Positions 1 to 5,724 of a stretch of 9,005 nucleotides of DNA are shown piece after piece. The notes beneath the pieces were generated by a model. The model saw nothing but the letters and a program-made list of their open reading frames with translations. It did no database searches and was not told the DNA's origin. The translations under genes were made by a program, and so were the position numbers. Positions within the stretch are counted from its first letter, which is position 1. Each line of letters opens with the position of its first letter. The DNA lies in contig JAEZBT010000428.1 in assembly GCA_023426865.1 (NCBI GenBank), positions 1-9,005 of the forward strand, given 5' to 3'. The stretch is from Actinomycetes bacterium (GTDB lineage Bacteria; Actinomycetota; Actinomycetes; Actinomycetales; Cellulomonadaceae).

Positions 1-77
<77 letters not shown>

Positions 78-106
78 ACCACCGGCAGCCGACGAGGCGC
101 CGGTCG

Positions 107-580
107 TCAGCCTGCCGCGCGGCGGACGAGCTCGACGATGCGTGCCTCCTCGGCGGGGCCGAGGGTCGTCAGCGCGTAGGCCGTGGGCCACATCGGCCCG
201 TCGTCGATCGGGGCGTCGTCGTTGAAGCCGAGCGTGGAGTACCGCGCCTTGAACTTCGCAGCCGGCTGGAAGAAGACGGTCGCCTTGCCGTCGCGCCCCC
301 AGGCCGGCATGCCGTACCAGGTGCGGGGTGCGAACGACGGCGCGTGCTCGCCGACGAACTCGTGGATCCGCGTGGCCAGCGACCGGTCGGGCTCGGGCAG
401 CTCGGCGATCTTCGCGAGCAGCTCCCGCTCCGGGTCGCCGTTCGCGCCGTTGCGCGCCGCCTTCACCTCGCGGGCGCGCTCGTTCATCGCGGCCTTCTCC
501 TCGGCGGTGAACGCCTCCGCTCCGCCCTTCGCGCCGCCCCCCGCGCCGGAGGTCGTCGGGGTCGTCGTGGTCCTGGGCAT
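107..580 (-). CDS. DUF1801 (YdhG-like) domain protein
   Basis: This encodes a 157-aa soluble protein. The first 20 or so residues are a low-complexity Thr/Pro/Gly tail. A charged helical stretch follows (about 24-75, with TAEEKAAMNERAREVK). The C-terminal domain carries TWYGMPAW (87-94) and FFQPAAKFKARY (103-114), then a short acidic segment and a final helix. This pattern matches actinobacterial DUF1801 proteins, the YdhG-like fold that some annotations call 'iron chaperone'; no biochemical role is secure. The frame stays open far upstream, but ATG at 580 is the clear start because AGGAGG lies 4 bases before it. No signal peptide or membrane segment is visible. It lies 118 bases downstream of the broken usp gene on the same strand and may have its own promoter. 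Confidence 0.88.
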   Translation of the reverse strand: MPRTTTTPTTSGAGGGAKGGAEAFTAEEKAAMNERAREVKAARNGANGDPERELLAKIAELPEPDRSLATRIHEFVGEHAPSFAPRTWYGMPAWGRDGKATVFFQPAAKFKARYSTLGFNDDAPIDDGPMWPTAYALTTLGPAEEARIVELVRRAAG

Positions 581-698
581 GGTTCCTCCTGTAGGTCGGC
601 GTCCGGTCGGGTGCATCGTGTTTGCACCGGCCTGTACCGAGGCTACGAAGGCGCGGGCGCCGGATGCTTCTCGATTCCTGACCGGTCGCGACGCGACC
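581..698 (-). promoter_or_regulatory. Intergenic region upstream of the DUF1801 gene, with a 6-bp inverted repeat
   Basis: This 118-base gap lies between the corrected usp stop and the DUF1801 start. It holds GGTGCA (610-615), seven bases, then TGCACC (623-628), a perfect small inverted repeat 30 to 48 bases upstream of the ATG. It could be an operator half-site pair or chance in GC-rich DNA. I see no convincing -35/-10 pair. Confidence 0.3.
585..590 (-). promoter_or_regulatory. Shine-Dalgarno sequence of the DUF1801 gene
   Basis: On the minus strand AGGAGG is followed by four bases and then ATG at 580. It is a perfect anti-16S match and decides the start. The upstream extension of the same open frame is therefore non-coding shadow. 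Confidence 0.8.
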
Positions 699-1242
699 TC
701 AGGCTCCCGAGGATCCGCTCCAGTCCACGACGCGCACGGGGACGACCAGCACGGGACGGTGCTGGTGCCGGCTGAGGTGCACGGCGACCGAGCCCTCGAG
801 GAGCCCCCCGCATCCGCGCACCCGCCCCCGGTTCGCGGGCACCGACCACGAACCCCGCGGCATCCACCGCCCGCGCCAGGTGCGTCAGCGTCCGGTCCGG
901 CCGGCCGGCGAGGTACCGGAAGTGCCACGGCACGCGGGCATCGGCGAGGATCTCCTCGAGCCACGCGACCAGCTCGTGCTGCCGGTCGCGCCACGCCTCG
1001 TCGGCGCCGTCCGGGTCGACGGCGTCGTGGCTCACCGTGCCATCCGGGTGCTCCACGCGGACGAACCGGGTCGGGTCGACGTAAGCGAAGTACAGGGCCG
1101 AGACCCCGGCTCCCCGCGCCCACGCCATCGCGGTGCGCGGCACCAGGTCGGCCTGCCCGGGCTTCACGCCGACGACGAGCGGGTGCCCGAGCAGCGGCAC
1201 CATGCGGTCGAAGCCGGGCTGCGGTACGTCGTGAGCGGGCAC
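699..1242 (-). pseudogene. Universal stress protein (UspA family), frameshifted
   Basis: The N-terminal part reads as a UspA fold: HPLVVGVKPGQADLV (beta1 and nucleotide loop), a Tyr-Phe-Ala-Tyr strand, a long helix (about HELVAWLEEILADA), and AAGFVVGAREPG. In this frame the protein then degenerates into Arg/Pro-rich sequence. In another frame the family's C-terminal block appears intact: LLEGSVAVHLSRHQHRPVLVVPV, stopping at TGA 699-701. The two halves join if one base is removed from the six-base C run at 804-809 (six Gs on the coding strand), giving a 180-aa protein of normal Usp length. GTG at 1242 is chosen because GGAGGT lies 7 bases upstream; GTG at 1251 and ATG at 1203 are alternatives. 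In actinobacteria Usp proteins usually bind ATP and are induced by stress. Whether this is a true mutation or a sequencing error in a homopolymer cannot be told from sequence alone; error is plausible so close to a contig end. Confidence 0.8.
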
Positions 1243-1249
1243 GGCCCCC

Positions 1250-1255
1250 ACCTCC
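1250..1255 (-). promoter_or_regulatory. Shine-Dalgarno sequence of the usp gene
   Basis: GGAGGT on the minus strand is followed by 7 bases and then GTG at 1242. This spacing favours 1242 over the in-frame GTG at 1251, which directly abuts and overlaps the motif. Confidence 0.55.
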
Positions 1256-1305
1256 GGTTCGACACTAGCCCCGATGGCGCGGGCCAGGCGCTCCCCCGCC
1301 GGCCG

Positions 1306-1695
1306 TCAGGCCGTGGCCCACATGAGCGCCATCCCGGCGGCCGCCGCGGACACGCACGCAAGGAGCCCGCCAAGGGCGTTCGCCACGGCCCAGCGCCACT
1401 CCCGCGCCTCGATCAGCCGGACCGTCTCGATCATGGCGGTCGAGAACGTCGTGTACCCGCCGCAGAAGCCGGTGGCCGTCACGACCAGCCACGTCGGCCC
1501 GAGCCCGTGCCACCGCGCCGCGCCCGTGAGCAGCCCGATGACGAGCGAACCGGTCACGTTGACGACGAGCGTGGCCGCGGGCAGGACGTGCGTCCACCGT
1601 TCCCGGACCAGACCGTCGACGACGAACCGCGCGGCAGCGCCCAGGCCGCCGGCGAGGCCGACCGCCAGGACCAGTCCGACGCTGAGGTCGGTCAT
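1306..1695 (-). CDS. crcB: Fluoride ion channel CrcB/Fluc, second subunit
   Basis: This encodes a 129-aa small membrane protein with four hydrophobic segments, the usual CrcB length. Family marks are GGLGAAARF near residues 16-24 (conserved Arg23), NVTGS with Asn46 in TM2, and GFCGGYTTFST at 76-86, the TM3 break with the Phe-box and the central Na+ site region. Fluc channels export toxic F- passively as antiparallel dimers in the inner membrane. Its ATG (1693-1695) overlaps the TGA of the upstream crcB (1692-1694) as ATGA, so translation is probably coupled and the two products made in equal amounts. A paired crcB arrangement usually indicates an obligate heterodimer in which each subunit has fixed opposite topology; that is inference here. 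It is the last gene of the nhaA operon, with 63 bases before the usp start. Confidence 0.93.
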   Translation of the reverse strand: MTDLSVGLVLAVGLAGGLGAAARFVVDGLVRERWTHVLPAATLVVNVTGSLVIGLLTGAARWHGLGPTWLVVTATGFCGGYTTFSTAMIETVRLIEAREWRWAVANALGGLLACVSAAAAGMALMWATA

Positions 1696-2126
1696 CGGCT
1701 CCCACCGCCCTCGCCACGCCTGTCGTGGCGCCGCGCGGCCAGGGCCACGCCGGCGCCGGCCAGACCGACACCTGCGACGACGCTGACCAGTCCGTACACG
1801 GCGCCGACGAGCCCGCTCCCGCCGGCTGCGAGCCGCTCGATCTCGATCGCCAGCGCGCTGAAGGTCGTGAAGCCGCCGAGCACGCCCGTGCCCAGGGCGA
1901 GCCGCAGCCGACGCCGCAGCTCGTCCTCGGGGCCGCGCCGTCGGAGACCCTCGAGCAGGATCCCGAGCAGGAACGCGCCGACGAGGTTCGCGATGGACGT
2001 CGCCACGGGCCAGCCGCCGTCGGGGGGCAGGAGGCGGGCCAGCCCGAACCGCGCGAGCGTCCCGACGGCGCCGCCCAGCCCGACCAGGGCGACGTGCCCC
2101 GGCCGCAGGTGCGGCGACCGACTCAC
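1692..2126 (-). CDS. crcB: Fluoride ion channel CrcB/Fluc, first subunit
   Basis: This encodes a 144-aa four-TM CrcB homologue. Visible family motifs are GGAVGTLARFG at 18-28 with Arg26, NLVGAFLLG with Asn47, and GVLGGFTTFSALAIE at 81-95 containing the TTFS Phe-box. The region between TM2 and TM3 is unusually Arg-rich (GLRRRGPEDELRRRLR), and a second basic tail (ARRHDRRG) ends the protein. Both charge clusters would be expected to fix membrane topology under the positive-inside rule, in keeping with an asymmetric heterodimer with the next gene. GTG at 2126 is preferred because GGAG lies 5 bases upstream. An in-frame ATG at 2162 would add 12 residues (MRRPCPVRSGAP) and would sit 13 bases after the preceding stop. 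The gene overlaps the downstream crcB by ATGA. Confidence 0.92.
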   Translation of the reverse strand: MSRSPHLRPGHVALVGLGGAVGTLARFGLARLLPPDGGWPVATSIANLVGAFLLGILLEGLRRRGPEDELRRRLRLALGTGVLGGFTTFSALAIEIERLAAGGSGLVGAVYGLVSVVAGVGLAGAGVALAARRHDRRGEGGGSR

Positions 2127-2175
2127 GGGAGCTCCAGACCGGACGGGGCAGGGACGCCTCATCCAACCAGCCCCG

Positions 2176-2463
2176 TCAGGGCGCGAGCCGCCACGGGTGC
2201 CGGGTGTCGGTCGCCGCCGCGTCCACCGTGACCCGGACGGCGTAGGTGGGTCCGGCGTCGTGCACCACCGGCCCCAGGTAGGTGTGGCCCGTCATCCGGC
2301 ACCACACCGGCAGGTCGATCGGGGCGACGGGGTCGCTGGTCGTCAGGTGCACGACGTCGCCGTCGGCGAGGTCGGCGACCAGGTCCCGCAGCAGCACCAG
2401 CAGGCGAGCGCAGCCGAGGTCCCCACCGTCGAGGTGGTGCGCGGCCGCGCCGGGTGAGGTCAC
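2176..2463 (-). CDS. TusA-family sulfurtransferase-like small protein
   Basis: This encodes a 95-aa protein with the compact beta-alpha-beta TusA/SirA-like pattern: LDGGDLGCARLLVLLRDLV (strand, Cys18, first helix), GDVVHLTTSDPVAPIDLPVWCRMTGH (second strand, then the DP-x4-D-x-P-x2-C turn and helix, Cys55), and a C-terminal strand. True TusA carries a CPxP motif at the first helix; here Cys18 is kept but both prolines are gone (CARL). It resembles small actinobacterial proteins annotated only as 'sulfurtransferase TusA family'; sulfur transfer is not established. It starts with GTG 9 bases after the nhaA stop, without an obvious Shine-Dalgarno, so it probably depends on translational coupling. 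It sits inside an ion-transport operon, which is not the usual tRNA-thiolation context. Confidence 0.72.
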   Translation of the reverse strand: MTSPGAAAHHLDGGDLGCARLLVLLRDLVADLADGDVVHLTTSDPVAPIDLPVWCRMTGHTYLGPVVHDAGPTYAVRVTVDAAATDTRHPWRLAP

Positions 2464-2472
2464 GCGGCGACG

Positions 2473-3795
2473 CTACCGGCCGACCGGTCCGGGGACGGCA
2501 GGGTCGTCCTCGAAGGCGTCGGGCACGCCGTCGACGTCGGAGTCCACGGACTCTGCGACGGCCAGCCGGCGGTACGCCCGGTTCCGGCTGCGCAGCAGAG
2601 TCCCGGCGACGAGCGCTGCGAGGAGCGACCCGGCGAGTACACCGACCTTCACGACCTCGGCGCGTGCGGGGTCGTCGAAGGCGAGCTCGCCGATGAGGAG
2701 CGAGACGGTGAACCCGATGCCCCCGAGAAGGGCGACGGCGATCACGTCCAGCCAGCTCAGACTCGGGTCCAGCCGGGCGCGCGTCAGCCGGGCGACCAGC
2801 CAGGTGGTCCCGAGGATCCCCACCGCCTTGCCGACGACGAGGCCCCCGATGATGCCCAGGGCGACGGCGTTGGTCAGGGAGGTGCCCAGTCCCTCGAGCC
2901 CGCCCATGGTGACGCCGGCGGCGAAGAAGGCGAACACCGGGACGGCCACGCCGGCCGAGATCGGTCGCATGGCGTGCTCGAACTGCTCCGCGAGCCCTGG
3001 GCCGGCCTCCTCCTCACCCGCCTTCGGGCGCCCCAGCACCGGCACGGTGAACCCCAGCAGCACGCCGGCGACCGTCGCGTGGACACCCGAGGCGTGCATG
3101 AAGCCCCAGGCGCCGACGGCCAGGGGCAGCAGGAGCCAGACCGACCGGATCCGGCGCTGCACGAGCGCCCCGAAGAGCGCCGTCAACGCGAGGGCGCCGG
3201 CCAACGCCCCGATCTCCACCCGGTCCGTGTAGAAGACGGCGATCACCGTGATGGCGAGCAGGTCGTCCACGACCGCGAGCGTGAGGAGGAACGTGCGCAG
3301 GGCTGCCGGTAGCGATGTGCCGATGACCGCGAGGACCGCCAGCGCGAAGGCGATGTCGGTCGCGGTCGGGATCGCCCAGCCGTCGAGCGCGTCGCCACCC
3401 GCGCGGGCAGCGACGACGACGTAGACGAGAGCCGGCACGGCCATGCCCCCCACCGCCGCGAGGATCGGCAGTGCCGCGCGCCGGGGGTCGCGCAGATCGC
3501 CCGCGACGAACTCGCGCTTCAGCTCCAGCCCGACCACGAAGAAGAACACCGCGAGCAGGCCGTCGGCCGCCCACTTCCCCAACGACAGGTGGAGGTGCAG
3601 GGCGTCGGGTCCCACCGTGAGGTCCCGCAGCGCCGTGTACGAGTCGGCTGCCGGCGAGTTGGCCCACACGAGCGCCGCGACGGCGGCGACCAGCAGAAGG
3701 GCGCCGCCCACCGTCTCTTTGCGGAGGATCTCCGAGATCCGCCTGGTCTCCGCCCAAGACCTCCTGGGCAGCAGGGACGGGCGTGCGTTCGCCAT
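2473..3795 (-). CDS. nhaA: Na+/H+ antiporter NhaA
   Basis: This encodes a 440-aa inner-membrane antiporter exchanging cytoplasmic Na+ (or Li+) for external protons. Diagnostic motifs appear in order: FFFVVGLELKRE (84-95), PTATDIAFALAVL (143-155, with Asp147 in the position of E. coli Asp133), LAVVDDLLAI (173-182, with the Asp177-Asp178 ion-binding pair), VGKAVGI (321-327, with Lys323 in the position of E. coli Lys300) and LLGGIGFTVSLLIGELAF (357-373). Hydrophobic segments are consistent with about 12 TMs. An extra hydrophilic tail (about 403-440) contains DSDVDGVPDAFE at 418-429, which fits an EF-hand or thrombospondin-type-3 Ca2+ loop. ATG at 3795 is supported by AAGGA 5 bases upstream. It is the first gene of the operon leading to the TusA-like gene and the crcB pair. 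All key transport residues are present, so it should be functional. Confidence 0.96.
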   Translation of the reverse strand: MANARPSLLPRRSWAETRRISEILRKETVGGALLLVAAVAALVWANSPAADSYTALRDLTVGPDALHLHLSLGKWAADGLLAVFFFVVGLELKREFVAGDLRDPRRAALPILAAVGGMAVPALVYVVVAARAGGDALDGWAIPTATDIAFALAVLAVIGTSLPAALRTFLLTLAVVDDLLAITVIAVFYTDRVEIGALAGALALTALFGALVQRRIRSVWLLLPLAVGAWGFMHASGVHATVAGVLLGFTVPVLGRPKAGEEEAGPGLAEQFEHAMRPISAGVAVPVFAFFAAGVTMGGLEGLGTSLTNAVALGIIGGLVVGKAVGILGTTWLVARLTRARLDPSLSWLDVIAVALLGGIGFTVSLLIGELAFDDPARAEVVKVGVLAGSLLAALVAGTLLRSRNRAYRRLAVAESVDSDVDGVPDAFEDDPAVPGPVGR

Positions 3796-3800
3796 GTGGG

Positions 3801-3805
3801 TCCTT
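3801..3805 (-). promoter_or_regulatory. Shine-Dalgarno sequence of nhaA
   Basis: AAGGA on the minus strand lies 5 bases before the ATG at 3795 and supports that start for the operon's first gene. Confidence 0.6.
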
Positions 3806-3880
3806 AGGGGTCGACAACAGCATGTGCCGACCAGGCTTCCCGGCGCTCCTCGGTCATCCTATCCGCTGGACCGCGAACAC

Positions 3881-3923
3881 TCCCGGGCACAGTCGTGCAA
3901 ACGGCGGGCACACGTGCCCGGGA
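3881..3923 (-). terminator. Perfect inverted repeat, terminator-like stem-loop or operator
   Basis: TCCCGGGCAC (3881-3890) is matched exactly by GTGCCCGGGA (3914-3923). Within the 23-base spacer a second short stem forms, GTGC (3895-3898) with GCAC (3908-3911), closing a 9-base loop, so the whole folds as a two-tier hairpin. It lies 170 bases after the hydrolase stop and 86 bases before the nhaA start. There is no T-run, but actinobacterial terminators often lack one. A structured nhaA leader or a protein-binding palindrome are alternatives. Confidence 0.5.
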
Positions 3924-4092
3924 GCCCACGGCCACACAGCGGCGCGCCATCCCCGGGCGCGCACGCGGCGTGGACGGGCGCCAGGCTGAAGGCGCCCTCG
4001 TCCTCCTGCGTGGTGTGGAACCCGAGCTCGCCAGCTGGTCCACTCCGGGCGTCCGAGCCGTGTGGCGGTCGCACCCGGAGCCGTGCCCTCCG

Positions 4093-5553
4093 TCACGCCC
4101 GCAGGTCGGCGAGCGAGCCGGCGTGGAGCGGCGGGATGTTCCAGCGCATCTTCGCCGTCGCGAGGGTCGCCATCCGTCCCTCCGCCTCGGGGTCGATGCG
4201 GCTGAGGTCGACGTGCAGCACGTGCGGCGTCTCGAGGAAGACGACGTCGACGGACGCGTTCGGGCCCTCCGCGGTCGCGGTCGCCGCGACCGGCACCCTC
4301 GTCCGGTTGGGTAGCTCGAGGACCGACGTGAGCCAGCGACCGTCGCCGCAGTCGATGCTCAGGGGATCCTCCCCCTCCACGAACGAGAGCGCCCAGCCAT
4401 CCGCGATCGGCTGGAGACCGAGGTCGAAGAGCGTCGGGTACCACCAGCCCTTCGCGTCGGGCACGCGCTGGACGATGACCATCCCGTTGGTGTGCCAGCC
4501 CGAACGCTCCGGGGACGGATCCGGGCCCACCGGCAGGGTCAGGGCCGCGAGTCGCGCATCCAGCTTGCGCTGCGCGCCGGGGTCCGGCCGGGCGATGCGG
4601 TCGCCGAGCGCGGGCAGCAGGTCGGCCCAGATGTGGTCGAGAAGGTGCTGCGAGTGCCGTGCGGCGGCGGTCGTGGCCACCACGGTGTCCTGCTCCGGCA
4701 GCACGACCACGAGCTGGCCCCCCGCACCGTCGGCACGGTAACCGTGCCGGCTCATCCACAGCTGGTAGCCGTACCCCACACCCGAGTCCGGGAGCTCGGG
4801 GACGCCGGCCGGGACGACGTGCGACTGGGTGGCCAGCTCCACCCACCCCTCCGGGAGCAGCCGGCTCCCCTGCCAGACACCGTCGCGCAGGTACAGCTCG
4901 CCGAGCGCCGCCAGGCCCTCGGTGATCGTGTGCACCCCCGTCGAGCCCCGAACGCCCCCGGACGGGTGCTCGCGCCACACGAGCTCCCCGATCCCCAGAG
5001 GGTCGAGGAGGCGGGTCCGCAGGTAGTCCGCCAGCGGCTCCCCCGTGACCTGCTCGACGATGAGGCCCAGCAGCACGGAGCACCCGTCGTTGTCGACGTG
5101 CCGGGAGCCGACGGCGCTCTGCGGCCGGGTCGACAGGAACGCCTTCGCCAGGTCGCCGTTCAGCTCGGACTCCATCACCGGGAGCGTGTCCCGGTCGTGC
5201 CCGGTCGACATGGACAGCAGGTCGTGCACGGTGAGCTCCTCGACCTTCGGGTCGAGACTCAGGGGCAGACTCGCGGGGAAGAAGGATGTCACGGGCCAGT
5301 CGAGGTCGAGGAGGCCGTCGTCGATCGCGAGGGCGATGGCCGTGGCGGTGAACGTCTTGGCGACCGCGTACACGAGCTGCTGCCGGTCACGCGTGTAGGG
5401 CGCCCACCAGCCCTCGGCGACCACGTGCCCGTGCCGCACGAGCATGAGGCTGTGCATCTCGACGCCGCCCGCCTCGAGGCCGTCGAGGAAGGCGATGACA
5501 CCCCGCGCATCCACACCCTGGGCCGCGGGGGCACTCCGGGGAAGGCTCGTCAC
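4093..5553 (-). CDS. Class-C beta-lactamase-fold protein lacking the catalytic serine
   Basis: This encodes a 486-aa cytoplasm-type protein with no signal peptide visible. Residues about 15-320 form the beta-lactamase-related serine hydrolase domain of the group with LLSMSTGHD (112-120), LVEQVTGEPLADYL-like helix, LWREHPSGG-like loop, GYGYQLWMSRHGYRADGAGGQ (260-280) and LPEQDTVVATT. The rest (about 330-486) is a beta-rich C-terminal extension. In this family the nucleophile sits in SxxK, normally read as YSVSK. Here the sequence is YAVAK (62-66): Lys66 stays but the nucleophile is Ala63. The second motif, usually YNS before GATYML, reads DND (154-156), so the general-base Tyr appears to be Asp154. 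I infer a pseudoenzyme or a binding protein. The frame is otherwise intact and shows no decay. GTG at 5553 is the start; no strong Shine-Dalgarno is seen, so the start is less certain. Confidence 0.88.
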   Translation of the reverse strand: MTSLPRSAPAAQGVDARGVIAFLDGLEAGGVEMHSLMLVRHGHVVAEGWWAPYTRDRQQLVYAVAKTFTATAIALAIDDGLLDLDWPVTSFFPASLPLSLDPKVEELTVHDLLSMSTGHDRDTLPVMESELNGDLAKAFLSTRPQSAVGSRHVDNDGCSVLLGLIVEQVTGEPLADYLRTRLLDPLGIGELVWREHPSGGVRGSTGVHTITEGLAALGELYLRDGVWQGSRLLPEGWVELATQSHVVPAGVPELPDSGVGYGYQLWMSRHGYRADGAGGQLVVVLPEQDTVVATTAAARHSQHLLDHIWADLLPALGDRIARPDPGAQRKLDARLAALTLPVGPDPSPERSGWHTNGMVIVQRVPDAKGWWYPTLFDLGLQPIADGWALSFVEGEDPLSIDCGDGRWLTSVLELPNRTRVPVAATATAEGPNASVDVVFLETPHVLHVDLSRIDPEAEGRMATLATAKMRWNIPPLHAGSLADLRA

Positions 5554-5669
5554 AAGGCATCACACCGGTGGTCGGGACGCTCGCCGGCGTCGGTCGCGGA
5601 CGGACCGCGCGCAGCGGCTCACCGGCGAGCTACCGCACGCACACGGTCAGTATGTACATCGGCCGCCGG

Positions 5670-5700
5670 AGGCCGACCGTGAGGTGACCCAGTCCGGCCT
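5670..5700 (-). terminator. Terminator-like hairpin after the CPBP protease gene
   Basis: AGGCCGAC (5670-5677) pairs with GTCCGGCCT (5692-5700) with a single bulged base. It lies 24 bases beyond the stop of the CPBP gene on the transcribed strand. There is no T-tract. A separate 8-bp palindrome ATGTACAT (5652-5659), an AT-rich island in this GC-rich gap, follows and may belong to the hydrolase promoter region. Confidence 0.35.
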
Positions 5701-5724
5701 CACCCTCCCCGACCCGGCAGGCGC

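Larger units (their letters stand above)
3796..4092 (-). other. Non-coding region between the hydrolase gene and nhaA
   Basis: These 297 bases separate the hydrolase stop from the nhaA start. Open frames across it are low-complexity Arg/Pro/Ala translations with no recognisable domain, so I treat them as GC shadows. The region should hold the end of the hydrolase transcript and the nhaA promoter. It contains the perfect 10-bp inverted repeat at 3881-3923 and, closer to nhaA, TAGGAT (3856-3861), the only -10-like hexamer I noted; no matching -35 is evident. I do not recognise a fluoride riboswitch here. Confidence 0.6.

Noticed and set aside
183..1268. Long plus-strand open frame of 361 codons, and several others on the plus strand
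   Set aside because: They are Arg/Pro/Ala/Ser-rich translations antisense to recognisable minus-strand genes, with no domain motif; typical of very GC-rich DNA.
3796..3900. Fluoride or sodium/lithium riboswitch in the nhaA leader
   Set aside because: I looked for the fluoride riboswitch core because crcB is in the operon, but saw no matching conserved segments; the only structure is the inverted repeat.
3804..4043. Possible 79-aa minus-strand gene between the hydrolase gene and nhaA
   Set aside because: Low-complexity Arg/Pro/Ala sequence with no Shine-Dalgarno or recognisable motif, and it overlaps the inverted repeat.
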